Shown here piece by piece: positions 10,201-18,184 of a stretch of DNA of 40,957 nt (within the stretch, counting starts at the first letter, position 1; the number at the start of each line of letters is the position of its first letter). The DNA is from a virus. A program made the position numbers and the translations under genes. Under the pieces are notes generated by a model, which saw only the letters and a program-made list of their open reading frames with translations, was not told where the DNA came from and did no database searches. The stretch lies in IMG/VR virus record IMGVR_UViG_3300030099_003103, positions 1 to 40,957 of that record; one strand, written 5' to 3'.

Positions 10201-11164
10201 GAAACAAGCACTTCGTAGAGATGCAAACTGGAAACCACGTTCTATCCGTTTGCCAGGCGGAGACTGGGTAAGCTATGACAACCTTGGTCCTATTACCAAC
10301 TGGTTGGCATTGACAGTCGATGTTATGGACAACTTCGATCAACTGGCTCCTAATGACATTGAAGAACAACTACGTAAGCTTGGTTTTGTGTTTGCTTCTT
10401 CGATTACTGAAAAAACAACCACTTCCGGTTTAGAAGTAGCCTTTGATGTGTTTAGAGGCGACGTGGGTGCTATTGAAAAATGGTCGTCTAGTTTCTTGAC
10501 CAGTGCCACTATTCCTGGTTCTAGTCAGCTAGCCGAGATTTCTCGATTGATTGATCCTGGTCTTAAAGAAGTTGAACAAGATGTATTCAGTCTTGTACGT
10601 AATAGGTTACCTTTGTTGAAAGGACAGCTTCCTGCTAAACACGATTGGATTGATGGTGGTGAAGTAGGTGTCCCTGATACCTTCCTTGCACGTGCCTGGA
10701 ACACTTATTCTCCGTGGAAAATTAGCGGAAAAATTAGTGATGAAAAACAGTTCTTGATGGACATTGAGTACGATGCCCGTCCTACCCTGCAAACTAATGG
10801 CAAGGGTGTTGAACTTACTGACGACCAACGGTCTGAAATTACTGACATTATGGGTCGTGATGGGTTGTTTAAAGATGGCATCAGACGTGTCATGCAAAGC
10901 ACAGATGCAAAAGAATTTAGACGACAGTACAAAGAAGCTGTTGACGCCGGTCTAGAGCCAGACCTTAGCACGTTCCAAAACTTGCATTTTATGCTCGACC
11001 GTGAATTACGTTACGCTATGAGGATGGCATCTGCTAAATCCACACAGCGTGATGATGTGTCCAGACAACTGTACACTCAGGAAGTTGTTGGTAACTACCT
11101 GCGTAGTGGCGACCAAGCAGCCGCTGAGCGGTTCCTTGAATACATGAAAGACTTTTCTTATTAA
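7280..11164 (+). CDS. Internal virion protein (T7 gp16-like core/ejection protein)
   Basis: A 1294-residue protein, the position and length of T7 gp16, the largest ejected core protein that spans the inner membrane and draws in DNA. The first 65 residues are a Glu/Gln-rich, probably disordered region rather than a transglycosylase domain. A hydrophobic Gly/Ala segment lies near residues 128-150 (IPTLAIGGAASGAIKGVGAV) and another helix-rich Ala region near 640-690. The rest is long helical sequence with few cysteines. The start overlaps the gp15-like stop as ATGA. The function comes from synteny and size rather than from catalytic motifs. Confidence 0.82.
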   Translation: MNEYEDTLLGGTPTLSEEKRQELLQEQERTDQLIPQLEQTAESAQQQAPAPEATAQEPVAANKYRDAEGNLDIEKLRREGGEFDVAAVTGVVDFGIDLLNLIPNVDIPKTSPFENEVAQSVRELSSIVIPTLAIGGAASGAIKGVGAVQKSKFLSDPLVKHIGEAALGAGTGAFVDYTVELNQEDDNLSGSLRKNYPRWFGWLPEDLATLDEDSPDVKRAKNVLEGAYLGVGVDVLLGLNKLFKGVRGIDRSTQWVPESEKAKAWFDKNLEIDAATPEQAVERSAAKRSEALDEVGSYNFEQSPNLDQPVFGVHDLYGYQEQGIRSADDLGVVGAAVDYARISKDVDTVYGRVGSVVTEGALKFGLEAANNQEIIIRGVAEQLKDAGEYGYNTASGRYLSHNEILESGEDLAGMFYEMDVPQLKQAIKQFQGVDVDTGAPVLKSEAYAGAMGAIKRYMDDYINMDYMRAQAYVGTSFAGQISDMAQGMRLTEGTPAIERAQEQILDRVEFLMAQKGMTSYARGRALNMLNLWNRMSKKGTDAFQMAEAKRLENLVKNESNATLRAMERIKQEAKSVVDNLRVIKEERPEMLAPLMLAYELTDGNVNTITKLNNYVKASTGVLSKAFVDLTPEIPSVVLRGFWSNLYNATLSAFATPIKAGLSNAALLIEKPVRTLAGGMAAKDNQTIRRGFYQYSSMVETLQESFGYMKEVFKRSGSDPYVVAARDDIGLKNERQLEILNQFADAKAERGDYGPQVMMQVINDMNALADHPYLRFGNRAMQALDGFTQSMIATAEAKGRAFDMVTKEGKEVFDAKKADALYKQVRSEMFDSNGLITDSAVKHTSGEIALNLDNAANDAFSGAIRRFPILKPFLLFTKTPLNEIALSASYTPLGIFSKARQDFDLPFEEMSGQRVEELLTARGIDLSNTPSIKAKYNELRADIKGREAIGNIAVASAFGLFFSDRITGNGLYDKQKQALRRDANWKPRSIRLPGGDWVSYDNLGPITNWLALTVDVMDNFDQLAPNDIEEQLRKLGFVFASSITEKTTTSGLEVAFDVFRGDVGAIEKWSSSFLTSATIPGSSQLAEISRLIDPGLKEVEQDVFSLVRNRLPLLKGQLPAKHDWIDGGEVGVPDTFLARAWNTYSPWKISGKISDEKQFLMDIEYDARPTLQTNGKGVELTDDQRSEITDIMGRDGLFKDGIRRVMQSTDAKEFRRQYKEAVDAGLEPDLSTFQNLHFMLDRELRYAMRMASAKSTQRDDVSRQLYTQEVVGNYLRSGDQAAAERFLEYMKDFSY

Positions 11165-11184
11165 CTACTAGGTATTAAAGCGTA

Positions 11185-14100
11185 ATGGCTAACACTTTTG
11201 TTGAATACACAGGGAATGGTTCAACCACGAACTATTCATTTACATTTGAATACATTAAAGAAGCTGAAGTCAAAGTAACTATTGACGGCACAGCTACAAC
11301 TGCATTTACTTTTGCCAACGCTACCACCCTTAGTTTTACAACAGCACCAGCAAGTGGCGCTAAAATCCGTATCTATCGTGAGACGGATGTGTCTTCTTTA
11401 AAAGCTACGTTCTTTGCTGGTTCTGCAATTAAAGCAGAAGATCTTAATGATAACTTCACGCAAAACAACTTTGCTGTTGAAGAAGTACGAGAAAGTACTT
11501 GGGATGTCGATACTGAAACCATCAAGTCTAACGAGACTTGGGTAAGCAGTGACACCCAAATTGCCACTACTGCTGCAATGGACGCCCGCTTCCAAGATGA
11601 AGCAACAGAAACCATTACTAGCAGTGAAACTTGGCCGGACAATGATGACACTATTGCTACAACGGCAGCCATCGATAATCGTATCGACACTGCCATTACT
11701 AATGACATTGCCGGATCTGATGGTGTGTCTATTACTGATGATGGTGACGGTACTATTACGGTTGGTTTAAGTGCTAGCTCTGTTGATTTTGATCGTATCA
11801 AAGATACGGACATCATTACTTATAATGAGCAGAATGCTGGTTCTCCATCTCCTGCAGATAGCAACATCTTCACTGCATCTGCTGCTGCACGTCGTTTTGA
11901 TACGATTGTACAGACTGGTACTCCTAGTGGTTCTGACTGGCAAGTTGGTAAAACTTGGCTGCAGAATGATGCTGACAAAACTCTGTCAGTTTGGGATGGT
12001 GATAGCTGGGAAGGTATTAGCTCTGGAGGTACCTTTACTAGCCAAGCTAAGGTTGTCTATGTAGACGCTACTAACGGTAACGACGCTAACGATGGTCACC
12101 GTATTAGCCGTCCTAAGGCAACTATTAAAGCTGCTGTACAACAGATCAACGGTGATGTTACCTATGGTGACGGTAGTATTGTTATTGTTGCACCTGGTGT
12201 TTACCAGGAAGCATGTCCAATCCAAATCCAAAAACGTGACGTTGCTATCGTTGGTACGGCATTGCGTCAGTGTGTAATTCATCCTACTGCTGCTACTGAA
12301 ACCGCAACGATGTTTGAGGTCAACAGTGGTACATACCTGAAAAACTTGACGTTCACTGGTATGAAGGCAAGTGGTACACGGGGTGCTACTGGCTCTTTGT
12401 GGGAAAACGCTACGTATGGTCTGCCTCCTACACAGGGTTGGAACGTTGCGTTCTACAACAACGCCTATATCTACAAGTCCCCGTACATCCAAAACTGTAC
12501 CAACTTCTCTGACTCTGAGATTGATAACACCGATCTTGGTTTCTATGCTGGTGATACTGACAAAGGACGTGCTGGTGACCTTGACTCTGCACCGACTGGT
12601 GGTGGTTTGTTGGTTGATGGTTCAACACCTCACCAAAACTCTCCGCTTCGGTCTATCGTTTGCGACAGCTATACCCACACTGGTCTAGATGCACCTGGTA
12701 TCTTTGTTACTAACAATGGTTACGTGCAGGCTACCAGTAGCTATGCGTTCTTCAACCACGCACACATCACTTGTATCAATGGCGGTCAAGCAAACCTTGC
12801 TGCATCTACAAGTGACTTTGGTCGTTATGGTTTGATTGCTAGCGGTAAATCCAGCACTGCAATCTTTACTTCGACTATTGATGGTGCTGTTTCTGATGGT
12901 GCTATTAGCTTTAACATCGATGCACCTACTGCTGGTGCTGGTTGGCACGGTTCTGCTACTCGTCCTGCAGGTAACCAGTTGGTGACCGTGAACAGCGTTA
13001 CCTATCCTATTTTGTCTGCTGTTGCTAATGGTTCTGGCTGGACTGTGACTATCAGCCGTCCTGATCCTAACAACCGTAGCACTAACCTTGGTGTTAACGG
13101 TGCAATTAGCGATGGCGCTGCCGTGTCGTTCTTCCTTAGGTCGATGATTGCTTCTAGCGGTCACACCATGGAATACGTTGGTAGTGGTACTGATTATCGT
13201 GCATTGCCTGAAAATGGTGGTGTTCCTAACGATGCTAATCAAAAGATTGAGCTGGATGACGGTAAGATCTGGACTGCTACTACTGACCAAAATGGTAAGT
13301 TTACTATTGGCGGTAACCAGACTGATGACCCGTTTTTTGAAGTAGACCAGCAGCTTGGTTACGTTACCATCCCTGAAGGTTCTATTGCGTTTAACTTGCT
13401 GTCTGACTTGACGCCACAGCTTGGTGGTAACTTGGATGTTAACGGTAACGAAATTACAAGTGCTAGTAATGGTGATGTAACAATTAACCCTAACGGTACT
13501 GGTGATATTGTACTGGATGCAAATGTTGGCATTGGAACATCGTCGCCCGCCGCAAAGCTTCATGTCAACAGCGGCACGGCTAATACATGCGCCACTTTTG
13601 AAAGCACTGACGCTGGCGCAACAATCAATCTCACTGATAGCAATGCACGCTCTAGTATTGAACAAAATGGAACGACCTTAAGCATCATTGCCGACACAGA
13701 TGCTTCTGACGCAAGCAGCAACATCAGGTTAAAAGTTGACAACAGCACAAAGTTAATTGTCAACAGCTCTGGCAATACTGGCATTGGAACAACGTCGCCT
13801 AGCCATTTACTTGATCTTTCTAATTCAAGTGATGCTTACATTCGACAAACAAGAGGCAGCTCAGCTTTCCGTGTGGGGCCTGCTGGCGATCAAGCTAGCG
13901 ACGGCGCAATTCTTGGCACTGATACAAACGGTCCGCTGCGTATTTTTACCAACGGATCTTCAAATGAGCGCCTACGCATCGACAGCTCAGGGCGGGTCGG
14001 CATTGGAACGTCGTCGCCTAGCAATCTTCTGCATTTGAACAGCACTTCAGACCAGTTGCGTATTTCCGACGGTTCAAACGGATTTGATATTCGCGCAGGT

Positions 14101-15813
14101 GGCAGTTTTATAATTGAAGATGATGGCACCGAGCGCCTGCGAATCGACAGCTCTGGCCGCGTTGGCATTGGGACTAGTTCACCGACGACAAAGTTAAATG
14201 TTAAATATGGCGCTCTTGAGGCAGCAAGCCTTTATGAACTAATTCTCAACGCAAATTATGGAAGCAGTAATAACGGTGGTGGTCGAATTGGCATTACATT
14301 TTCTGGGAACCCAGATGGAACAGCAGGTGCAGGTCAAAAAACAGCAGGTGTTTACGGTGTAAGCACAGACAGCACTCAGTTCACACGATCGATGGGTCTG
14401 GTGTTTAATACATCAGGCACGGATGCTAATGCAGCCGAGCGGATGCGCATCGACAGCTCGGGAAATGTTGGCATTGGAACGTCAAGCCCTAGTGCAAAAC
14501 TAGACGTTAATGGGAACGTTCAGTTTGGCGATGGCGGTGGCTTTGATATGAACATCAATGGCACTCGTCACCAGTTTAGTATTGGTGGCAGTGAAAAAAT
14601 GCGAATCGACAGCTCTGGCAACGTTGGTATTGGAACAACGTCGCCAAACTTCAAATTAGATGTAAATGGCGAAGTAGCTATTACTGAGGGTCAAGCTCTT
14701 ACATGGCACGACGGTAGTGGCGGCAGATCCGCACAGATTTTCGGTGGCTCAGGTGATGTACTTGTCTTTAGAAATACAAGCTCACTCAGTGAGCGGATGC
14801 GAATCGACGGCTCGGGGCGGTTGCTCCTGGGCACGACGACTGAAGGTGATAGCACGGCTGATAACTTAACCATCGCTGATTCTGGAAACTGCGGAATGAC
14901 CGTCCGCAGCGGAATATCTAGCAGCGGTAGTATTTTCTTTTCAGATGCCACTTCTGGTAGCGGAGAATATGACGGATACGTTCAATATCAGCACAACAAT
15001 CAAGCTTTAAGGTTTGCTACTGCTGCAACAGAGCGGATGCGGCTGACTAGCGGGTCTAGCGCAGGACTTCACCTTGGGAAAACAGACTTCAACGTTAATG
15101 AGGTTGGTGTAAGCATTGGTGCTGCGGGAAGCGCTAAAGGAGTTATTGAGTGTACGCGATCTGGTGCTGAATGCTTAAAGGTTGGTCGCAACACAAACGA
15201 CGGTAAAATTGTTGAAATCAGGCAAGGCGCTTCAGAAGAAGGAAATATCAGCGTTTCAGGTAGCACTGTTTCATACAACGGCGGTCACCTTAGTCGTTGG
15301 TCACAACTTGCAGGTGGTGCGGAACGCACTGAGATTCTGCGTGGCTCTGTACTAAGCAACCTCGATGAGATGTGCGAATGGGCTCATGCTGCTCAAGACG
15401 CAGTGCTCTACACCGAAGAGGATGAGCTGCCTGAAGGCGTCAGTGTTGGTGATGTAAAAACACCTGCTGTTGACGCTTACACAGAAGACAACGAACAGCT
15501 GAACCGCATGAAGGTCAGCGATGTTGAAGGCGATCCAAATGTGTCTGGCGTGTTCCAGGCTTGGGACGATGACGATGACACCTACACCAACGACTTTTAC
15601 TGCGCGATGACGGGTGATTTTGTTATCCGCATTGCACAAGGCACAACCGTTGCACGCGGTGATCTGCTGATGTCTGCTGGTGATGGAACGGCAAAACCGC
15701 AGGATGATGACATCGTGCGTTCCAAGACCATTGCCAAGGTGATTAGCACTACGGTGTCTACTACTTACGCTGATGGCAGCTATTGCGTACCTTGTGTGCT
15801 GATGGCTTGCTGA
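11185..15813 (+). CDS. Tail fibre protein, T7 gp17-like anchor with beta-helix and repeat-rich tip
   Basis: At 1542 residues this is far longer than T7 gp17 (about 550). Residues 1-100 are the phage T7 tail-anchor domain (EYTGNGSTTNYSF ... IRIYRETDVSSL ... AEDLNDNF). A duplicated ETI-S-ETW-D-IATTAA-D-R block follows at about 110-175. Residues about 290-400 resemble a pectate-lyase-type beta-helix entry (VVYVDATNGNDANDGHR, IVAPGVYQE). From about residue 775 there are eight loose copies of an ERMRIDSSGNVGIGTSSP-type repeat, then a unique C-terminal knob ending in YCVPCVLMAC. Codon use changes near 13530 (Gly GGT gives way to GGC and GGA), suggesting that the distal part was acquired by recombination. 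It binds the host surface. Confidence 0.92.
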   Translation: MANTFVEYTGNGSTTNYSFTFEYIKEAEVKVTIDGTATTAFTFANATTLSFTTAPASGAKIRIYRETDVSSLKATFFAGSAIKAEDLNDNFTQNNFAVEEVRESTWDVDTETIKSNETWVSSDTQIATTAAMDARFQDEATETITSSETWPDNDDTIATTAAIDNRIDTAITNDIAGSDGVSITDDGDGTITVGLSASSVDFDRIKDTDIITYNEQNAGSPSPADSNIFTASAAARRFDTIVQTGTPSGSDWQVGKTWLQNDADKTLSVWDGDSWEGISSGGTFTSQAKVVYVDATNGNDANDGHRISRPKATIKAAVQQINGDVTYGDGSIVIVAPGVYQEACPIQIQKRDVAIVGTALRQCVIHPTAATETATMFEVNSGTYLKNLTFTGMKASGTRGATGSLWENATYGLPPTQGWNVAFYNNAYIYKSPYIQNCTNFSDSEIDNTDLGFYAGDTDKGRAGDLDSAPTGGGLLVDGSTPHQNSPLRSIVCDSYTHTGLDAPGIFVTNNGYVQATSSYAFFNHAHITCINGGQANLAASTSDFGRYGLIASGKSSTAIFTSTIDGAVSDGAISFNIDAPTAGAGWHGSATRPAGNQLVTVNSVTYPILSAVANGSGWTVTISRPDPNNRSTNLGVNGAISDGAAVSFFLRSMIASSGHTMEYVGSGTDYRALPENGGVPNDANQKIELDDGKIWTATTDQNGKFTIGGNQTDDPFFEVDQQLGYVTIPEGSIAFNLLSDLTPQLGGNLDVNGNEITSASNGDVTINPNGTGDIVLDANVGIGTSSPAAKLHVNSGTANTCATFESTDAGATINLTDSNARSSIEQNGTTLSIIADTDASDASSNIRLKVDNSTKLIVNSSGNTGIGTTSPSHLLDLSNSSDAYIRQTRGSSAFRVGPAGDQASDGAILGTDTNGPLRIFTNGSSNERLRIDSSGRVGIGTSSPSNLLHLNSTSDQLRISDGSNGFDIRAGGSFIIEDDGTERLRIDSSGRVGIGTSSPTTKLNVKYGALEAASLYELILNANYGSSNNGGGRIGITFSGNPDGTAGAGQKTAGVYGVSTDSTQFTRSMGLVFNTSGTDANAAERMRIDSSGNVGIGTSSPSAKLDVNGNVQFGDGGGFDMNINGTRHQFSIGGSEKMRIDSSGNVGIGTTSPNFKLDVNGEVAITEGQALTWHDGSGGRSAQIFGGSGDVLVFRNTSSLSERMRIDGSGRLLLGTTTEGDSTADNLTIADSGNCGMTVRSGISSSGSIFFSDATSGSGEYDGYVQYQHNNQALRFATAATERMRLTSGSSAGLHLGKTDFNVNEVGVSIGAAGSAKGVIECTRSGAECLKVGRNTNDGKIVEIRQGASEEGNISVSGSTVSYNGGHLSRWSQLAGGAERTEILRGSVLSNLDEMCEWAHAAQDAVLYTEEDELPEGVSVGDVKTPAVDAYTEDNEQLNRMKVSDVEGDPNVSGVFQAWDDDDDTYTNDFYCAMTGDFVIRIAQGTTVARGDLLMSAGDGTAKPQDDDIVRSKTIAKVISTTVSTTYADGSYCVPCVLMAC
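13508..15060 (+). repeat. Coding repeats in the tail fibre tip
   Basis: About eight imperfect copies of a unit with core GCATCGACAGCTC followed by GGCATTGGAACG lie here, spaced unevenly with variable inserts. At protein level the unit reads E-R-M-R-I-D-S-S-G then N/R-V-G-I-G-T-S-S-P and a K-L-D/H-V-N-type ending. The last two copies are degenerate (RIDGSGRLLLGTTT and RLTSGSSAGLHLG). DNA similarity among the first six is high enough to permit homologous recombination and copy-number change. Confidence 0.85.
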
Positions 15814-15844
15814 ATAATTCACCCTTATTTTTTATTTACTAATT

Positions 15845-16150
15845 ATGTCTACTATTACTTGGAAAGTTGCTAACCTCGACCGCACTCTTGCTGACGGTCG
15901 CGTTTCTAATGTTCACTACACCGTTGATGCACGCTCCGACGATGAGGTGTATTCCGCAGGTGCCTACGGCTCTATCGGCCTGGAAGGCGATGTGGCTACC
16001 CCCTATGCCGACCTCACTGAAGAAGTGTGTGTGGGCTGGGTGAAAGACGCCCTGGGTGAAGAAAAGGTTGCAGAGGTTGCTGCTGCTCTTGGAGCACAAC
16101 TCACTGAGCAAGCTACACCTACCGTTGGATCTGGTACACCCTGGAGCTAA
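15845..16150 (+). CDS. Small phage protein of unknown function (probable DUF7936 type)
   Basis: A 101-residue protein: MSTITWKVANLDRTL, then SNVHYTVDARS, SAGAYGSIGLEG and ADLTEEVCVGWVKDALGEE. I recall this pattern (Trp near the start, HYTV, A-GS-GLE, WVK-ALGEE, a TPWS-like end) from a small family common after tail fibre genes in cyanophages and other marine phages. No catalytic residues are visible and the role is unknown. It begins 31 bases after the fibre stop, past a T-rich stretch without a hairpin. Codon use is more GC-rich than in the tail genes upstream. Confidence 0.75.
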   Translation: MSTITWKVANLDRTLADGRVSNVHYTVDARSDDEVYSAGAYGSIGLEGDVATPYADLTEEVCVGWVKDALGEEKVAEVAAALGAQLTEQATPTVGSGTPWS

Positions 16151-16152
16151 TC

Positions 16153-16314
16153 ATGATTGCACTTATTCGCCCCGTATTGATGTCGTTTCTTGGTAGCGAC
16201 AAAGTAAAGCGCCTTATTGTTGACCTGCTCCGTAAACTGGCAGAAAAGTCTGACAACACTGTTGATGACGCTGCTGTTGATGTTTTGGAACGCGGTTTGT
16301 TTGGTGATAAGTAA
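16153..16314 (+). CDS. Small amphipathic protein, unknown
   Basis: This 53-residue reading frame (MIALIRPVLMSFLGSDKV start, LERGLFGDK end) begins 2 bases after the preceding stop and its TAA shares a base with the next ATG. It has a short hydrophobic N-terminus, then a charged helix, with no clear full membrane span. Tight packing between two genes supports translation. I recognise it only as a cyanophage small ORF; function unknown. Confidence 0.65.
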   Translation: MIALIRPVLMSFLGSDKVKRLIVDLLRKLAEKSDNTVDDAAVDVLERGLFGDK

Positions 16315-16769
16315 TGGACCTTGGAGAGCCGCCGGTACTACCGTCTCTACGGCTCCCTGAGCCCGTTGTTTTACCCCGTCCGGTACTAGATGTCCCACGA
16401 GCGGATTTGCCCTCTTACAAGCCGCTTGTGGTGCCTCCTAGCGACCTCCGGCCACCTCCAGGGGTCAAAGGATCCAAGACATCCGAAGAAAAACCTAAAC
16501 CAAAACCACCTCCGGTTAAATTACCGCAGGATACAAGGCAGGTGGATGTTCCATTTACGGATGTGACCATGCCTCTGCCTTCTAATGAAATACTTGTCAC
16601 GGCTGGTACTACTGCTACCGTGTCTGTTGCAGCCACCCTTACGGCAACAGCAGTCTTTAAGTGGACTGTAAATGCAATGAAGCCCATCCTTAAACAAGCA
16701 TGGACAAAAATAACAAAACGGAAGGGTTCATCAAGTTCATCGTCCTTGTCTGGTCCGCCGGACTCCTAA
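16314..16769 (+). CDS. Proline-rich protein with C-terminal membrane segment
   Basis: A 151-residue protein. Residues 1-85 are extremely Pro-rich (for example LPEPVVLPRPVL and KPKPKPPPVKLP), residues about 93-115 form a hydrophobic Ala/Thr/Val segment (LVTAGTTATVSVAATLTATAVF), and the end is basic then Ser-rich (KITKRKGSSSSSS). The layout suggests a membrane protein with a rigid extended arm, reminiscent of envelope-spanning lysis proteins, but no spanin signature is present. It overlaps the next gene (16700) by 70 bases in a different frame, at the low-complexity Ser tail. Confidence 0.65.
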   Translation: MDLGEPPVLPSLRLPEPVVLPRPVLDVPRADLPSYKPLVVPPSDLRPPPGVKGSKTSEEKPKPKPPPVKLPQDTRQVDVPFTDVTMPLPSNEILVTAGTTATVSVAATLTATAVFKWTVNAMKPILKQAWTKITKRKGSSSSSSLSGPPDS

Positions 16770-16876
16770 CTGCTAGTTATGCAGGTTGGATGGAAAAGAT
16801 GGATCCTACCTATGTCGCATCAATTCTTAGCGGCACTCTAGCAACTTTTTCTATTACACGAGAAAAAAAGGAATGA
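16700..16876 (+). CDS. Small membrane protein, holin candidate
   Basis: A 58-residue frame with a clear membrane helix (FIKFIVLVWSAGLLTASYAG, residues 10-29), a short polar turn (WMEKMDPTY), a second weaker hydrophobic stretch (VASILSGTLATFSI) and a charged end (TREKKE). Two helices with a charged tail in the lysis region between tail fibre and terminase fit a small class II-type holin, the place of T7 gp17.5. It overlaps the gene before it out of frame and its stop overlaps the next ATG (ATGA). Holin function is inference from topology and place. Confidence 0.55.
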   Translation: MDKNNKTEGFIKFIVLVWSAGLLTASYAGWMEKMDPTYVASILSGTLATFSITREKKE

Positions 16877-17223
16877 AAAAGCTACTTCTGTTGCTGCTGT
16901 TGGCTGCGCCTGCATCAGCTCAAACTGTTACCCCACAGTTCACCCAGGGGTCAATGCAATCGACAACCACCACCACGGTTGACATTGAACGTACTATCGA
17001 GACTGAAGTCTTTGGTGGTGATTACAACTCATGGAGTGGATCAAACGTAACTCCCAGCGCAGACATTGCGGGAGACAGTACAACATTCTCAGTTACAACT
17101 TCTGGAGATCCTTGGTCTCTGGAAATCACAACACGAGACGCAGGCGTTGTAGAAACGATCGACATCACAGAAACAATCGAGTCCACTTCTACCACTACCT
17201 CGCTCTCTATCTTCTCGCAGTAA
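16873..17223 (+). CDS. Secreted Thr/Ser-rich protein with signal peptide
   Basis: A 116-residue protein with a textbook signal peptide (MKKLLLLLLLAAPASA, probable cut before Gln17) and a mature part very rich in Thr and Ser (TTTTTVDIERTIETEVFGG, TIESTSTTTSLS). No lipobox Cys is present, so it is not an o-spanin lipoprotein. It would be exported to the periplasm or outer membrane. Its last ~190 bases overlap the next exported-protein frame. Related signal-bearing small proteins occur in cyanophages between tail and terminase genes; the role is unknown. Confidence 0.65.
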   Translation: MKKLLLLLLLAAPASAQTVTPQFTQGSMQSTTTTTVDIERTIETEVFGGDYNSWSGSNVTPSADIAGDSTTFSVTTSGDPWSLEITTRDAGVVETIDITETIESTSTTTSLSIFSQ

Positions 17224-17777
17224 CCGCAGGTTACACCTACGTAACACCTGCGTATGCAGAAGACCCTAAAGTACAGAATACTTCTAACCCTGTAGCAGCT
17301 GCAACTGGTAATGTTACCAACCAAGCTGTACAATTCCAGAACAATGGTGCACCAAGTAGACAGATATTTGGTGCTAATAGTTCGTGTAACGGAGCTACAA
17401 TGACGTTTAGCCCATTTTATATGGGCAACGACACTATACCGTACGAAGCTGACGGATACGTCCGTTCTAACAACTACGGTATGCAGATGTCTTTTATGAT
17501 ACCACTAGATGGTAGCATGATTGAGCAGTGCAAACAGATAGCCCGTCGGCATGAACAAAAGATGAGGTTAAACTACGAGATGATTCGTGCAGTCAAGTGT
17601 ACAGAGATCATGAAAGCTGGTTTTACCTTTCGTCCTGGTAGTAGGGTAGAAGTGTTGTGCCATGACATTATCCCTATCGTATCTTTAAAAAATGATCGAA
17701 GCCCTAGTGAGTCTGTCGATAGCAGCGATAGCGGGGGGAGCAGCACTGAACAGCAGGCTGCACAACCGAATCAATAG
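17031..17777 (+). CDS. Exported Cys-containing cyanophage protein, start uncertain
   Basis: The downstream body looks real: a hydrophobic stretch and cleavage-like site (LALYLLAVTAGYTYVTPAYA before EDPK), a mature domain with four cysteines (SSC, EQC, VKC, VLC) and IPLDGSMIEQCKQIARR, a pattern I recall from exported cyanophage proteins of unknown role. The start is the problem. Between 17115 and the hydrophobic stretch this frame has no ATG, GTG or TTG, so translation must start at ATG 17031 or TTG 17112. Either gives a long Arg/His-rich leader read from inside the preceding gene; frameshifting from that gene is the alternative. The C-terminal Ser/Gln-rich 28 residues overlap the next gene. 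Confidence 0.6.
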   Translation: MEWIKRNSQRRHCGRQYNILSYNFWRSLVSGNHNTRRRRCRNDRHHRNNRVHFYHYLALYLLAVTAGYTYVTPAYAEDPKVQNTSNPVAAATGNVTNQAVQFQNNGAPSRQIFGANSSCNGATMTFSPFYMGNDTIPYEADGYVRSNNYGMQMSFMIPLDGSMIEQCKQIARRHEQKMRLNYEMIRAVKCTEIMKAGFTFRPGSRVEVLCHDIIPIVSLKNDRSPSESVDSSDSGGSSTEQQAAQPNQ

Positions 17778-17946
17778 TGTTCACGAACGTATTAGTGCGC
17801 TTGACCGCCGACTAGATGGCATTGAACTTACTGTGGCTTCTGACTATGTTAAGAAGTCTGAGTTAGCTGAGTTGCTTAGCCGGATGGAAGATCACATGGT
17901 ACGTATTGAAAACAAACTGGACCAAATCGTGCTTCGCAATGTCTAA
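17692..17946 (+). CDS. Membrane-anchored coiled-coil protein (spanin-like architecture)
   Basis: An 84-residue protein: MIEALVSLSIAAIAGGAAL forms an N-terminal membrane anchor, followed by a heptad-like coiled coil (RINSVHERISALDRRLDGIEL and later LAELLSRMEDHMVRIENKLDQI). This N-anchor plus coiled-coil plan is that of an inner-membrane spanin (Rz/gp18.5 type), and the place next to terminase fits, but the family match is uncertain. The first 86 bases are also read in another frame as the Ser/Gln-rich end of the previous gene. Its TAA overlaps the next ATG. Confidence 0.65.
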   Translation: MIEALVSLSIAAIAGGAALNSRLHNRINSVHERISALDRRLDGIELTVASDYVKKSELAELLSRMEDHMVRIENKLDQIVLRNV

Positions 17947-18184
17947 GAAAAAAGCTACAGAAGACCAGTTTAACGAGCTGCATAATCTAGTTACTAAGGA
18001 GTTTCTTGCCCGTATTAAATCAGGTGAGGCTTCTACAGCTGATCTTAAAGCAGCTTGCGACTGGCTTAAAACAAATGACATTAGTGGTGTTGCTATGGAC
18101 GGCAATCCATTGTATAAACTGGCTAATGTAATGCCGCAAGTTGACCCAGAACTCGTACAAAGCAGACTCTATGGCAAGCGGTAA
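17939..18184 (+). CDS. Terminase small subunit (T7 gp18-like, DNA packaging)
   Basis: An 81-residue protein from ATG 17939. The core (ELHNLVTKEFLARIKSGEAS, TADLKAACDWLKTND) and the end (NVMPQVDPELVQSRLYGKR) match the short T7-type small terminase/DNA packaging family. The small subunit recognises concatemer DNA and activates the large subunit. I preferred 17939 over an upstream in-frame ATG (17906) because it overlaps the preceding stop, as most genes here do. The gene end overlaps the start of the next gene. TerL lies 1.3 kb downstream, after three inserted genes. Confidence 0.75.
   Translation: MSKKKATEDQFNELHNLVTKEFLARIKSGEASTADLKAACDWLKTNDISGVAMDGNPLYKLANVMPQVDPELVQSRLYGKR

Noticed and set aside
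12685-13665. 326-codon minus-strand frame inside the tail fibre gene
   Set aside because: Composition (Thr/Cys/Arg/Ser-rich) mirrors the biased fibre codons; no domain, and it is nested inside a confident gene.
15814-15844. Terminator after the tail fibre gene
   Set aside because: There is a T-rich run but no GC stem in front of it.
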